From contig NZ_JAJOZS010000001.1 of assembly GCF_021168555.1 (NCBI RefSeq), forward strand, positions 434,001-498,000: a stretch of DNA of 64,000 nucleotides, written 5' to 3'. This document shows positions 27,661 through 37,476 of this stretch, piece after piece; positions within the stretch are counted from its first letter, which is position 1, and the number at the start of each line of letters is the position of its first letter. The position numbers and the translations under genes were made by a program. The DNA is from Stenotrophomonas sp. MMGLT7. GTDB taxonomy: Bacteria > Pseudomonadota > Gammaproteobacteria > Xanthomonadales > Xanthomonadaceae. Below the pieces are notes generated by a model. That model saw nothing but the letters and a program-made list of their open reading frames with translations. It searched no databases and was not told where the DNA came from.

Positions 27661-29391
27661 TCAGCGCTCACTGCCGTTGTCTTCCTGCAGCTCCTTCTTG
27701 AACGGGACGTCCGGCGGCGGCCGCGCCGTGGCCGGCTGCTCGTTCATGTTCGGATTGGTCAGGCCGCAGCCGCCGCCGAACTGCAGTAGCGACACCACGC
27801 AGCTGATGCGGGCGCTGGTGCCGGGGATCGGGATCTCGATCTTCTTGATGCCCTTGCGCACCCACTCTTCCAGCAGCGACTCGTTCGGCACCCAGTAGCG
27901 GTCCAGGCTGGTCGGGGTGTAGTCGTAGGGCGGACGCTTGAGCCAGGTACCGGACTCGGCGATGCGGTCGCGCGTCCAGGTATCGGCGCCGCCGCCGGGC
28001 GCGCCACGGCCCTGCGAGCCGCTTCCGGCCTGGCCCGCACCCGGGACGCGCGCGCGGCCGTCCGCATCGAACAGGCCCTCGCCCTGCCGCGCCGACGCGC
28101 CGGCATCGCCCCGCTGGCTGCGGGCGGCCGCGCCCCAGTCGTCGGCGCGGGCCGCGCTGTCCCAGCCGCCGCTGCGATCGACCGCACGCGGACCGGCCTG
28201 GCCCGGGGCCGATGCCGTGCCCGGCGCGCCCGGCGCAACGGAAGGAGGCGCGGGGGCCTGGCCACTGCCACTGCCTGCCGAGGCCGCCGGCGTGCTGCCC
28301 GGAGCCGCCGGCGCAGCCTGGGCCGATGCGGGGGAAGCGGCGGCCTCGGCACTATCGGCCGCCGCGGACGCGGACGTGGAAGTGGACGTGGACGCAATCT
28401 CCGGCGCCGGCAGTTCCGCCTGGCGCACCTCGAGCTCGGGCATGCGCAGCGCCGTTTCCGGCTCGCGCTGGCGTACCTGCGGCACCTGCACGTCGGCGCG
28501 CGGCACGGTTGTCACTTCGCGCTCGCGCACTTCGGTCGCCACCGACGGGGCCGGCACGACGACCTCGCGCGGCTGGATGCGTGGCGGTGCAGGCGGCGCA
28601 TCCTCGACCGGCCGCACCTCGCGCTCGATCACCTGCAGCTGCGTCGTCGCCGGCGCGGGCACGACCGCGGGCGCGGCGCGCATCGCGGGTGGCGGCGGCA
28701 GCACGAAGTCCGAGGTCGGTACCGGAGCCTCGGTCACCTGCAAGGGCTGCGGCGCGGCGGCGGCCGTCGGCGGCTGCTCGGCGACCGGCGACTCCGGCGC
28801 AGGCGTATCGGCCGGCGGCTCGGGAGAAGGTGCGGCCGGCCCCGGCTGCGCTTGCGCCGGAGCGGCACTGCGCGGGACGGCCTGCCGCCGCGCCGCGGCG
28901 CCGGTGGCGGCTGCGGGCGGGGCCTCGCCCTGGCCGCCGCCCTGCTCCTGCTGCGTGCCGCGGCCGACGAACCGCAGTTGCATGCGTCCGCTCTGGCCGG
29001 AATCGTCTGCATCGTCGGGCGGCACCGCCCAGTGGACGTGCGCGATCCACAGCAGTGCCAGCGCCAGCAACACGTGCAGCAGGAAACTGGCCAGCGCGGC
29101 CAGCCGGCGCAGTCCGCGCTGGTCGGCCGGTGCCGGCTCCCATCCTTGCCACCACAGCCGGCGAAAGGCCTGCCAGAACCCCAGCACCGCTCCCGAACCG
29201 CGCTCGCGCCCGGCCGGCGCGTGCGATGCCATCTCCCGCGCCACCTCGTTGCCATCGAACGGCACCTGGACCGGCCGCAACGAATCCAGCCAGATCGCCC
29301 AGCCATGAGGCAGGCCGGTCCGGCGTTCCAGCAGCGGCGCGGGGCGGCGGGCCAGCAGCGCCTGCAGGATGTCTTCGGCCCGGGCGGTCAC
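27661..29391 (-). CDS. Pro/Ala-rich single-pass membrane protein, unknown function
   Basis: 576 residues from a GTG at 29391. A cytoplasmic N-terminal part (about 1-95, with Trp-rich RRLWWQGWEPAP) precedes one membrane helix (LASFLLHVLLALALLWIAHV, near 102). A long low-complexity region follows (about 130-470) rich in Pro, Ala, Gln and acidic repeats (EVREREVTT, VRQREPET types). The conserved-looking C-terminus (about 480-576) contains PPYDYTPTSLDRYWVPNE, WVRKGIKKIEIPIPG and a Cys pair (SCVVSLLQFGGGCG). The layout, one anchor plus a Pro-rich periplasmic stretch, recalls TonB/TolA-like spanning proteins, but no TonB domain is seen. It lies 16 bp after nfuA. Confidence 0.75.
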   Translation of the reverse strand: MTARAEDILQALLARRPAPLLERRTGLPHGWAIWLDSLRPVQVPFDGNEVAREMASHAPAGRERGSGAVLGFWQAFRRLWWQGWEPAPADQRGLRRLAALASFLLHVLLALALLWIAHVHWAVPPDDADDSGQSGRMQLRFVGRGTQQEQGGGQGEAPPAAATGAAARRQAVPRSAAPAQAQPGPAAPSPEPPADTPAPESPVAEQPPTAAAAPQPLQVTEAPVPTSDFVLPPPPAMRAAPAVVPAPATTQLQVIEREVRPVEDAPPAPPRIQPREVVVPAPSVATEVREREVTTVPRADVQVPQVRQREPETALRMPELEVRQAELPAPEIASTSTSTSASAAADSAEAAASPASAQAAPAAPGSTPAASAGSGSGQAPAPPSVAPGAPGTASAPGQAGPRAVDRSGGWDSAARADDWGAAARSQRGDAGASARQGEGLFDADGRARVPGAGQAGSGSQGRGAPGGGADTWTRDRIAESGTWLKRPPYDYTPTSLDRYWVPNESLLEEWVRKGIKKIEIPIPGTSARISCVVSLLQFGGGCGLTNPNMNEQPATARPPPDVPFKKELQEDNGSER

Positions 29392-29407
29392 CGGCGAAAG
29401 GCGGGGG

Positions 29408-30007
29408 TCAGGCCGCGCTGTCGCGGGGGATGTAGGGCGCCGCGCCGCGGTCGTGGTCGGTGGCGTCGCGCACCGCGGTCACGCCGGGGACGCGGCCCAT
29501 CAGGGTCTTCTCGATGCCCTGCTTGAGGGTGACGTCGGCCATGCCGCAACCCTGGCAGCCGCCGCCGAAGCGCAGCAGCACGGTGCCGTCGGCCGCGACT
29601 TCCTGCACCGCCACGCGGCCGCCATGGGAGGCCAGCTGCGGGTTGATCTCGTTCTCCACCACCCAGTGCACGCGCTCGACCAGCGACGCCGCCTCGCCGG
29701 GCGCCTCGCCCTTGATCTTCGGCGCCTTGATGGTCAGCTGCTGGCTGCCGGTGGCCTGGGTCACGAAGTCGATCTCCGCCCCGTCCAGCCACGGCACGCT
29801 GGCCGCGTGGATGTAGAGGGTGAAGCCCTCGCAGTCCACCGCCCACTCGTCGCCGGCCAGGTCGGCCGGCTCGGCGAATTCCAGGCGCGCGTCGGCGCGC
29901 GGCGTTCCCGGATCGACGGCGCTCAGGCGCACGCCCATGCCGGGCACGGCCTCGCGTTCGATCAGGCGGCGAAAATGCGTCTGGGCGCGGTCGGATATCT
30001 GGATCAT
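29408..30007 (-). CDS. nfuA: Fe-S biogenesis protein NfuA
   Basis: 199 residues from the ATG at 30007 ([19 protein letters not shown]). NfuA carries and delivers [4Fe-4S] clusters. It has a degenerate A-type domain (about 1-100) and a C-terminal NifU domain with the cluster-binding CxxC in [21 protein letters not shown] (near 152). Length and domain order match E. coli NfuA (191). It is transcribed divergently from phhB and is followed after 16 bp by the Pro/Ala-rich membrane protein gene. Confidence 0.95.
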   Translation of the reverse strand: MIQISDRAQTHFRRLIEREAVPGMGVRLSAVDPGTPRADARLEFAEPADLAGDEWAVDCEGFTLYIHAASVPWLDGAEIDFVTQATGSQQLTIKAPKIKGEAPGEAASLVERVHWVVENEINPQLASHGGRVAVQEVAADGTVLLRFGGGCQGCGMADVTLKQGIEKTLMGRVPGVTAVRDATDHDRGAAPYIPRDSAA

Positions 30008-30111
30008 GCGGGTTATTCTAGCCACTTGGATGTTAACCGCTCACTGCAACCGCAACCGCTCGCCGCAACCATCGCGCCGCCCCACCCTGGGGCCGCCCCC
30101 GGGAGGACCGC

Positions 30112-30453
30112 ATGACCGATCTCATTCCGCTGGTCCAGGCTCACTGTCTGCCTTGCAAGGGCCGCGAATCGCGCCTGAGCGGCGCCCGCCTGGCAGAACT
30201 GCTGCCGCAGGTGCCGGGCTGGGAACTCGTGGAGGACGGTGCGGCGATCAGCCGCACGTTCCGCTTCGGCAACTACCACGAGACGATGGCCTTCGTGAAC
30301 GCGTTGGCGTGGACTGCACATCGCGAGGATCACCATCCCGACCTCGGCGTGCACTACGACCACGTGGTGGTGCGCTATTCCACCCACGACGCCGGCGGCC
30401 TGAGCGAGAACGACTTCATCTGCGCCGCCAAAGCCTCTGCCCTCACGGAGTGA
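30112..30453 (+). CDS. phhB: 4a-hydroxytetrahydrobiopterin dehydratase
   Basis: 113 residues. Pterin-4a-carbinolamine dehydratase regenerates pterin cofactor for phenylalanine hydroxylase. The signature active-site segment [27 protein letters not shown] (cited in parts: HREDHHPDL near 72) supplies the catalytic His residues, and the [14 protein letters not shown] helix is typical. Such proteins also occur where no phenylalanine hydroxylase is adjacent, as here. The next gene starts 4 bp downstream. Confidence 0.94.
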   Translation: MTDLIPLVQAHCLPCKGRESRLSGARLAELLPQVPGWELVEDGAAISRTFRFGNYHETMAFVNALAWTAHREDHHPDLGVHYDHVVVRYSTHDAGGLSENDFICAAKASALTE

Positions 30454-30457
30454 TGCC

Positions 30458-30883
30458 ATGAAAACCCGTCTCCTGCTGCCCCTGTGCGCCATCCTGGCCC
30501 TGCCGCTCGCCGGCTGCGGCAAATCCGATGCCCCGGCCGACACGGCGCCGGCCGCAGCGCCGACCCAGGTGGGCGCGGTGAACACGCCGCCGCCGAACTA
30601 CCCGGTCGAGCTGGCCTGCGCCGGCACCGGCGGCACGGTGGTGCTCGACGTGGTAGTCGGTATCGAGGGCAAGCCGACCAGCGTGCAGGTGCAGACCAGC
30701 AGTGGCCAGCCGGCGCTGGACCAGGCCGCGCAGACCCGCGTGCACGACTGGCTGTTCAACGCCGCCACCCGCAACGGCAAGCCGGTGGAGCAGAAGATCC
30801 AGGTGCCGGTGACCTTCAACCCGCCCGAGCCGCGCCCCGACGAATGCTTCTCCCTGGACGAGCGCAACCGCCGCGGCGGCTGA
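30458..30883 (+). CDS. Lipoprotein with TonB C-terminal domain
   Basis: 141 residues. The N-terminus is a lipoprotein signal (ILALPLAGCGKSD). A short Ala/Pro linker precedes a TonB-C-like domain: PPPNYPVELACAGTGGTVVL, VVGIEGKPTSVQVQTSSGQ and LDQAAQTRVHDWLFNAATR, then PVEQKIQVPVTF. It lacks the membrane helix and long Pro-rich rod of true TonB, so it is probably a TonB-family accessory lipoprotein. It is 4 bp after phhB; the association may be only an operon convenience. Confidence 0.8.
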   Translation: MKTRLLLPLCAILALPLAGCGKSDAPADTAPAAAPTQVGAVNTPPPNYPVELACAGTGGTVVLDVVVGIEGKPTSVQVQTSSGQPALDQAAQTRVHDWLFNAATRNGKPVEQKIQVPVTFNPPEPRPDECFSLDERNRRGG

Positions 30884-30995
30884 TCGCGGCACTGCCTTGA
30901 CCACGACCTGACACCATGCGCCCCCGGCGGGGCGCATGGCGGGGCTCTACCCGCCGGCAGGCTCCCGCCCCTCCATCACGATCCGGAACCGCAGC

Positions 30996-31805
30996 ATGTC
31001 CGATCTCTTCAACCACGGCGTGCTGATCGCACTGGGCGTGAGCCTCGCCGCCGGCCTGGCGACCGCGCTGGGCAGCCTGATGGTGCTGTTCTCCAAGCGT
31101 CCCGACCCGCGCCTGCTGGCCTTCGGGCTGGCCTTCGCCGGCGGCGCCATGGTCTACGTTTCGCTGTCGGAGATCCTCAACAAGGCCATCGCCTCGTTCG
31201 CACTGGACTACGGCGACAGGCTGGGCTTCACCTTCGGCACCCTGGCCTTCCTCGGCGGGGTCCTGCTGATCGTGGCCATCGACCATTTCATCCCCAACCC
31301 GCACGAAAGCCTGGATCCGGGCGACCCGCTGTTCCACAAGGGCAGCCAGGGCTACCTGCGCCGCGTCGGCCTGCTCACCGCGGTGGCGGTGACCGCGCAC
31401 AACTTCCCCGAAGGGCTGGCGACCTTCTTCGCCACGCTGGAGAGCCCCTCGGTGGGCATGCCGCTGGCCTTCGCCATCGCCATCCACAACATTCCCGAAG
31501 GCATCGCCATCGCCGTGCCGGTGTACTTCGCCACCCACAACAAGCTCTATGCGTTCGGCGCCAGCCTGCTGTCCGGGCTGGCCGAGCCGATCGGCGCGGT
31601 GATCGGCTACGTCGCCCTGGCCGGGGTGCTGTCCAATGCGGTGTTCGGGCTGGTGTTCGGCCTTATAGCCGGGGTGATGGTGTTCCTGGCGCTGGACGAA
31701 CTGCTGCCGGCGGCCAAGCGCTACGCACGCGGCCACGAGACCGTCTACGGCCTGGTCACCGGCATGGCGACGCTGGCGCTGAGCCTGGTGATGTTCAAGT
31801 GGTGA
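30996..31805 (+). CDS. zupT: ZIP-family zinc/metal transporter
   Basis: 269 residues from the ATG at 30996 (MSDLFNHGVLIALGVSLAAG); upstream in-frame codons from 30936 do not fit. ZupT imports zinc and other divalent metals across the inner membrane. There are eight hydrophobic segments, and the two metal-site motifs are intact: TAHNFPEGLATF (TM4) and AIHNIPEGIAIA (TM5). The charged loop between TM3 and TM4 (HFIPNPHESLDPGD) is typical. A GGGATTCGGG-type inverted repeat starts 6 bp after the stop. Confidence 0.94.
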   Translation: MSDLFNHGVLIALGVSLAAGLATALGSLMVLFSKRPDPRLLAFGLAFAGGAMVYVSLSEILNKAIASFALDYGDRLGFTFGTLAFLGGVLLIVAIDHFIPNPHESLDPGDPLFHKGSQGYLRRVGLLTAVAVTAHNFPEGLATFFATLESPSVGMPLAFAIAIHNIPEGIAIAVPVYFATHNKLYAFGASLLSGLAEPIGAVIGYVALAGVLSNAVFGLVFGLIAGVMVFLALDELLPAAKRYARGHETVYGLVTGMATLALSLVMFKW

Positions 31806-31810
31806 TGGGC

Positions 31811-31890
31811 CGGGATTGGGGATTCGGGATTGGGGATTCGCAAAGGCGCGTGGCTTCTGTCCATTCCCCAATCCCGAATCCCCGATCCCG
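31811..31890. repeat. GGGATTCGGG-type inverted repeat (copy 3)
   Basis: Arms 31811-31840 and 31863-31890 are near-perfect complements with a 22-base spacer. It lies in the convergent zupT/rluC gap, the same kind of position as copy 2, which supports a bidirectional terminator role. Confidence 0.85.
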
Positions 31891-31893
31891 CCC

Positions 31894-32868
31894 CTAGAGC
31901 CTGTCCAGCGCCTCGGACAGCTCCGGCGCCAGCGGCGCGTTGAGCAGATAGGGCGACCTGCCCCCGTCGAGCGCGAATTCCAGCGAGGCGGCGTGCAGGA
32001 ACAACCGCTTCAGGCCGATCTGCCCGCGCAGGCGCTTGTTGACCTCCGGATCGCCGTACTTGTCGTCGCCCGCCACCGGATGGCCGATGTGCTGGGCATG
32101 CACGCGGATCTGGTGGGTGCGCCCGCTCTCGATCCGCACCTCGCAGTACGAATGCCCGCCGCGCCGTTCCAGCACGCGGAAATGGCTGAGCGACGGCTTG
32201 CCGATGGCATTCACCTGCACATGGCGCTCGCCGCCCTGGCGCAATCCCACCAGCAGAGGCGCATCCACCGACATCACCCCGTCGGGCATGCGCCCGACCA
32301 GCAGGGTCAGGTAGCGCTTGGCGATGCCGGCGCCGTGGCCCTCGCGCAGCAGCGCCTGCAGTTCGGTCAGCGCCGAGCGCTTCTTGGCCACCACCAGCAG
32401 GCCGGAGGTGTCGCGGTCGAGCCGGTGCACCAGCTCCAGGCTCTGGTTCGGGCGCAGCGCGCGCAGGGTCTCGATGGCGCCGAAGCTGATGCCGCTGCCG
32501 CCGTGGCTGGCCACGCCGGACGGCTTGTTCAGCGCCAACAACCGTTCATCTTCGTAAACGATGGCGGCTTCCAGCTTCGCCAGGAAGGCCTGGGGCGGCC
32601 CCGCCTTCTCGGCCTCCTCGTTCAGGTGGACCGGCGGCACCCGCACCTCGTCGCCGGCCTCGAGCTTGCGCTCGGCCTTGGCGCGGCCGCCGTTGACCCG
32701 CACCTGGCCGCTGCGCACCAGCTTGTACACCAGGCTGCGCGGCGCCCCCTTGAGCTGGCCCAGCAGGAAGTTGTCCAGGCGCTGGCCGCCGCGATCGTCG
32801 GGAACCTTGACGATGCGAACCGGAACCTTGCCGGACCGGGGATTGCTGGGAGGGGTGGGTTCGGTCAT
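31894..32868 (-). CDS. rluC: 23S rRNA pseudouridine synthase RluC
   Basis: 324 residues (E. coli 319). It makes pseudouridines 955, 2504 and 2580 in 23S rRNA. An S4 RNA-binding domain (RLDNFLLGQLKGAPRSLVYKL, about 28-90) precedes the RluA-type catalytic domain. The catalytic Asp is in LVHRLDRDTSGLLVV (near 140). The C-terminal RTHQIRVHAQHIGHPVAGD motif is complete. It is divergent from rne, the same neighbour as in E. coli. Confidence 0.95.
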   Translation of the reverse strand: MTEPTPPSNPRSGKVPVRIVKVPDDRGGQRLDNFLLGQLKGAPRSLVYKLVRSGQVRVNGGRAKAERKLEAGDEVRVPPVHLNEEAEKAGPPQAFLAKLEAAIVYEDERLLALNKPSGVASHGGSGISFGAIETLRALRPNQSLELVHRLDRDTSGLLVVAKKRSALTELQALLREGHGAGIAKRYLTLLVGRMPDGVMSVDAPLLVGLRQGGERHVQVNAIGKPSLSHFRVLERRGGHSYCEVRIESGRTHQIRVHAQHIGHPVAGDDKYGDPEVNKRLRGQIGLKRLFLHAASLEFALDGGRSPYLLNAPLAPELSEALDRL

Positions 32869-33275
32869 CGGGCTCTTTATTCTGTTACACTCGGCGGGCG
32901 AGATAAGGGTTTGATTTCGTTGGAAGTTGCCACAGGCCAGAAGCCCGGTCTTCCTTCGATTCCGGCACAGTGCGCGACCACCGCCCCCGGGGCGGCCATG
33001 TTAGCGGCTCACCGGCATGCCCGGCCATCGCCGGACGCCGCAAGCGTCCGCGCTGAACACGTCCCGTGCGGCGCCCCAGCCTGGCTGGAAGCTGCCGCCG
33101 GCCCGTAACACCCCAAAAACATGAACAGAGAGCGCTCCCGCGGCTTGCCGTGGTGTCGTAGCGCTGGAAACCCAAACCGCCCTGACCGCGCATCGCGCGA
33201 AGGGCGGCGAACCGTGACCAGAGGCGATACGCCATGGCGTTCCGCGCGGTAGCAGCGCGCGAGGAACGCATCACA
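32869..33275 (+). other. rne 5' leader and rluC/rne divergent control region
   Basis: About 407 bp between the rluC and rne starts with no credible gene. E. coli rne has a 361-nt structured leader through which RNase E cleaves and limits its own mRNA; the similar length here suggests the same. An AT-richer patch near 32874-32920 (with TACACT at 32886 on the plus strand) is where the divergent promoters probably lie. I cannot assign -35 boxes with confidence. Confidence 0.45.
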
Positions 33276-36200
33276 ATGAAGCGAATGCTGATCAACGCCA
33301 CGCAGGCCGAAGAACTGCGCGTGGCCATCGTGGACGGCCAGAACCTGTACGACATCGACATCGAACAGCCGTCCAAGGAACAGAAGAAGTCCAACATCTA
33401 CAAGGGCCGCATCACCCGGCTCGAACCCTCCCTCGAAGCCGCCTTCGTCGACTACGGCGCCGACCGCCATGGCTTCCTGCCGCTGAAGGAAATCTCCCGC
33501 GACTACTACCAGGCCGGCGTCGACGCCCACAAGGCCGGCATCCGCGAGCTGCTGCGCGAGGGCCAGGAAGTGGTGGTGCAGGTGGACAAGGAGGAGCGCG
33601 GCAACAAGGGCGCCGCCCTGACCACGTTCATCTCGCTGGCCGGCCGCTACATGGTGCTGATGCCCAACTCGCCCACCGCCGGCGGCGTCTCGCGCCGGAT
33701 CGAGGGCGACGACCGCGCCGCGCTGAAGGAGGCGATGGACAAGCTGAACATCCCCGACGACATGGGGGTGATCATCCGTACCGCCGGCGTCGGCCGCGAT
33801 GCCGAGGAACTGCAGTGGGACCTGGACTACCTGCTGAGCATCTGGCGCGCCATCGCCGAGGCCGCGCTGAGCAAGCCGGCGCCGTTCCTGATCTACCAGG
33901 AGTCGCGGCTGATCGTGCGCGCCCTGCGCGACTACCTGCGCGCCGACATCGGCGAGATCCTGGTCGACACCGACGAGCTGTACGCCACCGCCCAGGAGTT
34001 CATGCAGCAGGTGATGCCGCAGAGCCTGCGCAAGCTGAAGATGTACCGCGACGACATCCCGCTGTTCAACCGCTTCCAGATCGAGTCGCAGATCGAGGCG
34101 GTCTACGAGCGCGAGGTGCGCCTGCCCTCCGGCGGCGCCATCGTCGTCGACCAGACCGAGGCGCTGACCGCGGTCGACGTCAACTCGGCGCGCGCCACCA
34201 AGGGCGGCGACATCGAGGAAACCGCGTTCCAGACCAACCTGGAGGCCGCCGAGGAAGTGGCACGCCAGCTGCGCCTGCGCGACCTGGGCGGGCTGGTGGT
34301 GATCGACTTCATCGACATGACCTCGTCCAAGCACCAGCGCGAGGTCGAGAACCGCCTGCAGAACGCGCTCAAGTACGACCGCGCGCGGGTGCAGATCGGC
34401 CGCATCTCGCGCTTCGGCCTGCTGGAGATGAGCCGCCAGCGCCTGCGCCCGAGCCTGGGCGAGTCCAGCCAGATCGTGTGCCCGCGCTGCGAGGGCCAGG
34501 GCCGCATGCGCAGCATCGAGTCGCTGTCGCTGTCGATCATCCGCGTCGCCGAGGAGCACGCGATGAAGGAGAACACCGGGCAGGTGCTGGTGCAGGCCCC
34601 GGTGGAGATCGCCAACTACCTGCTCAACGAGAAGCGCCGTGCGCTCAGCGAGATCGAGAAGCGCCACGACGCGCCGATCGTCATCGTCGCCGACGAGCAG
34701 CTGCAGACCCCGCACTACGAGGTCACCCGCCTGCGCGAGAACGAGCTCGGCGAGGAAAGCAGCAAGCCCAGCTACCAGCGCGGAACCCCGCGCAAGCTGC
34801 CGGTGCACGCCCTGACCAAGGCCCAGCTCAACATCCCGCCGGCCCCGGCGGTCACCCAGGTCAAGCACAGCGCGCCCGCGCCGCTGCGCGAGGAGGCACC
34901 GGAACCGGTGGCACCTGCGCCGGTCGCCGCCGCGCCGGTCGCGGCCCCCGCCGCAGCCGGCGGCGTGGTGGGCTGGCTCAAGCGCATCTTCGGCACTCCC
35001 GAGCCGGTGGCCGCGCCCGACAGCCAGGAACAGCGCCCGCGCCCGCAGGATGGCAATGGCAGCAGCAACCGCCGCAACGAGCGCGGCGAGCGCAACGGCC
35101 GCCGCAACGACCGCCAGGCCGGTTCGCAGAACCGCGGCAAGGAGCGCCGCGAGGACCGTCGCCCCGGCGGCGGCAACGGTAACGGAGGTCAGGCTGCCGC
35201 GGCCGGTCCGCAGCAGCCCAAGCAGCGCCAGGAGCCCAAGGGCCAGCAGCAGCCCAAGGCCCCCAAGCCGCCGCGTCCGCCGCGGCAGCAACAGAACGTG
35301 GCCCAGGACGGTGGTGCCGAGAAGCCGCAGCGCGCCCCGCGCCAGCCGCAGGACGACATCGCCAAGGCGGCTCCGGCCCAGCCGGATACGGCAGTTGCCA
35401 CCGTGCCCGCCACCGCAGCCGTGGCCGCGACCGCGGTCGTTGCCGCCGTCGAGCACGCCCAGGTGGATGCGGCGCCGGCGAAGGAGCCGGCGAAGGAGAA
35501 GGAACAGCCGCTGCAGGCCGAGGACACGAACCAGCCGCTGCAGGCGGCCGAAGTCCCGGAGCAGAACCCCGAGGATGCGGCCACCGATGCCGGCGGCGAA
35601 GCCGGAGGCCGTCGCCGCCGTGGCCGTCGCGGCGGTCGTCGCCGTCGTCGCGGTGCCGGCGAGAACGCCCAGGCCGAGACCGATGCCGGCACGCTCGGCG
35701 CCGCCGATGATGCGGATGCCGACAGCGACGGCGAGCCGGATACGGGCGATGCCGAGGCCAGCGCGCCGCGCCGCAGCCAGCCGGAGTTCGACTTCGACGA
35801 CGAGGCCGCGGCTTCCGATGGCAGCCGTCCCGCCGAGCAGGCTCCCGCCGCGCAGGCCAGGCCGCACGCCGAGGCAGCGAAGCCGCAGCACGCCAGGCCG
35901 CACAGGAAGCAGGCCGCAGCCAGCGTCGCAACCGCCGCGGAAGTAGCTGCGCCGGAACAGGAGGCTTCCGAGGCTCCGAAGCCGGTTGCCGTCGAGAAAG
36001 CGCCGAACGTGGCCCAGGCCGAACCGGTCGCGGCCGTCGACACGGCTGCAGCGCCACTGGCCGATACGCCTGCCGCCGCGCCGGCCGATGTCAGCGCCGA
36101 ACGCGTCGACGACCAGGCGCCCGCGCCCGCCTCACCCGCCGTGGAAGTGGCGGCGGAGCCGGTCGCGGAAGTCGCGCAAGCCGCTGCGGAGACGGAAGTG

Positions 36201-36524
36201 GTCAAGCCGGCCATCCCGGTGCAGACCAACCTGCTCGACGCCCTGCCCGTGACCGAACCGCAGGAGGCGGCGGCACCCGCAAGCGCGACCATCCAGCCGG
36301 AACAGCAGGCGCCTTCCGTGCCCGCGGTCGAGGCGAACGACGACGAACCGGCGCAGAAGACCGAAGCGAGCCTGGAACCCGTGGCTGCGGAACCCGGCCT
36401 GTTCGTCGCCACCGGCCCTGCGGATCCCGGGGCAGAGGCCGAGGCCGCCGAAAGGCAGGACCACGGCCATGGTCCGGATGACGAAAAGCGCAAGGACGAA
36501 GAGCACAAGGAAAAGGCCGGCTGA
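33276..36524 (+). CDS. rne: Ribonuclease E
   Basis: 1082 residues from the ATG at 33276 ([21 protein letters not shown]). It is the main mRNA-decay and rRNA/tRNA-processing endonuclease and the scaffold of the degradosome. The catalytic half (about 1-520) has the S1 domain ([20 protein letters not shown]), the DNase I-like site with metal Asp residues ([15 protein letters not shown] and [11 protein letters not shown]), and the zinc-link CPRCEGQG. A short hydrophobic/amphipathic piece ([12 protein letters not shown], near 565) may be the membrane-targeting helix. The rest is disordered, first Arg/Asn/Gln-rich with an RNA-binding Arg cluster near 785, then Ala/Pro/Glu-rich. Confidence 0.96.
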   Translation: MKRMLINATQAEELRVAIVDGQNLYDIDIEQPSKEQKKSNIYKGRITRLEPSLEAAFVDYGADRHGFLPLKEISRDYYQAGVDAHKAGIRELLREGQEVVVQVDKEERGNKGAALTTFISLAGRYMVLMPNSPTAGGVSRRIEGDDRAALKEAMDKLNIPDDMGVIIRTAGVGRDAEELQWDLDYLLSIWRAIAEAALSKPAPFLIYQESRLIVRALRDYLRADIGEILVDTDELYATAQEFMQQVMPQSLRKLKMYRDDIPLFNRFQIESQIEAVYEREVRLPSGGAIVVDQTEALTAVDVNSARATKGGDIEETAFQTNLEAAEEVARQLRLRDLGGLVVIDFIDMTSSKHQREVENRLQNALKYDRARVQIGRISRFGLLEMSRQRLRPSLGESSQIVCPRCEGQGRMRSIESLSLSIIRVAEEHAMKENTGQVLVQAPVEIANYLLNEKRRALSEIEKRHDAPIVIVADEQLQTPHYEVTRLRENELGEESSKPSYQRGTPRKLPVHALTKAQLNIPPAPAVTQVKHSAPAPLREEAPEPVAPAPVAAAPVAAPAAAGGVVGWLKRIFGTPEPVAAPDSQEQRPRPQDGNGSSNRRNERGERNGRRNDRQAGSQNRGKERREDRRPGGGNGNGGQAAAAGPQQPKQRQEPKGQQQPKAPKPPRPPRQQQNVAQDGGAEKPQRAPRQPQDDIAKAAPAQPDTAVATVPATAAVAATAVVAAVEHAQVDAAPAKEPAKEKEQPLQAEDTNQPLQAAEVPEQNPEDAATDAGGEAGGRRRRGRRGGRRRRRGAGENAQAETDAGTLGAADDADADSDGEPDTGDAEASAPRRSQPEFDFDDEAAASDGSRPAEQAPAAQARPHAEAAKPQHARPHRKQAAASVATAAEVAAPEQEASEAPKPVAVEKAPNVAQAEPVAAVDTAAAPLADTPAAAPADVSAERVDDQAPAPASPAVEVAAEPVAEVAQAAAETEVVKPAIPVQTNLLDALPVTEPQEAAAPASATIQPEQQAPSVPAVEANDDEPAQKTEASLEPVAAEPGLFVATGPADPGAEAEAAERQDHGHGPDDEKRKDEEHKEKAG

Positions 36525-36545
36525 TCGCCAGGCTGGATCGCAATG

Positions 36546-36579
36546 AAAAGAAGCGGCCGATGGCCGCTTCTTTTTTTTT
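36546..36579 (+). terminator. Intrinsic terminator after rne
   Basis: GAAGCGGCC (36550-36558) pairs with GGCCGCTTC (36562-36570) over a GAT loop, followed by nine T residues. It is a textbook terminator, 22 bp past the rne stop. Confidence 0.95.
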
Positions 36580-36803
36580 GATTGGCGTCGAGCGTCAGCC
36601 CCTCCATTTCCACCAGGCGTCATCCCCGCCAAAGCGGGGATCCAGTGCCTTGCCGCGGCACAGGCTCGAGTCGCGGGGTCCCCGCTTTCGCGTACTACTG
36701 GGGAAGTTTTTCCTGCCTGGCCGGCGAAGGCTTGCGGCAGCAGCCTTGCGACCTCGCTGGCGACGGCGGGACCCGGACCGTGGGCCGCCCATCCGCGTGC
36801 TGG

Positions 36804-36925
36804 TCGTCCCCGCGCAAGCGGGGATCCAGTGCCTGTGCATTGAAAGGTGGAGCTACCGGGAGATTGCGTAGCTGATTGATCTCACCGCGCAAGTCGCTGG
36901 GTCCCCGCTTGCGCGGGGACGACGC
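36804..36925. repeat. Inverted pair of CCCCGC-GCGGGG palindromic elements
   Basis: TCGTCCCCGCGCAAGCGGGG (from 36804) and its near-exact complement (36897-36925) face each other over about 63 bp, and each element is itself a palindrome. Two related elements lie at 36622-36641 and near 36676. This is the common bacterial intergenic CGTCCCCGCGCAAGCGGGGAT type and may form MITE-like pairs. Confidence 0.75.
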
Positions 36926-37455
36926 GTTCCATTCTTCCGAGCGCGAGCCACGCCACTTCAGCCGACAACTGTCCGATCCTGAGTTTTCCCCGGACAGCAT
37001 GCGCGTTCGCGGGAACGCCGGTCGATTTGGCACCACAACTGACGGTTAGCGCTGATCAGGTCTTTTTTTCCCCGACCGTGCCGAGGGGAAGTAGGCGGGT
37101 TGCCGATGCAGACCCGCATCCCGGGCAAACGCAACGCTTCCGGTACGGTCGATGACCCGGGTGCACCGCACATGCTTGGGTCACGCCGTGGCCCGCCTTC
37201 GCAGCCGCTGCAGGCAGCATCATCCGACGCGAACAAGACTTTTCCCCGCCCCTCTTGCACCTGCATTCGCTGCGCAGGGACTGGCACCGCATGCTCCCCC
37301 GATGCGGCACCATCGCGAAGTCCCGGGATCCGGCTCGAGCCGCCGTCCAGGGTTGTGGCAACAGCGCCGGTCATGACATGGCGTCCTCCCCCCGGAAGCC
37401 ATCGAGGCTGCCGTTGTCCCCTTACGACGGCGGTGGCCCGCCCCATCCCCAGGTG

Positions 37456-37472
37456 CGCGCCGGTCCGGCGCG
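37456..37472 (-). terminator. GC hairpin after the GacA-like gene
   Basis: CGCGCCGG and CCGGCGCG (37456-37463, 37465-37472) are perfect complements starting 4 bp past the stop. There is no T run. The inner pairs must open to form a loop. Confidence 0.35.
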
Positions 37473-37476
37473 GGTA

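Larger units (their letters stand above)
36580..37476. other. Gene-poor region with palindromic repeats
   Basis: About 900 bp without a gene I can support. Open frames on both strands have no recognisable protein features and conflict with one another. The first 350 bp hold palindromic CCCCGC(N)GCGGGG units (36622-36641, around 36676, 36804-36833, 36897-36925). The rest (36940-37450) is slightly less GC-rich with a plus-strand run of seven T at 37072, and looks like decayed or non-coding DNA. A GC hairpin (37456-37472) marks the end of the GacA-like gene. Confidence 0.5.

Noticed and set aside
36619-36930. CRISPR array
   Set aside because: The repeats are palindromic, irregularly spaced and in both orientations, with no uniform spacers and no cas genes in the window.
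36958-37446. 162-codon minus-strand frame in the gene-poor gap
   Set aside because: There is no ribosome-binding site, no recognisable motif, and competing frames lie on both strands. Cys/Arg/Gly-rich composition suggests chance.
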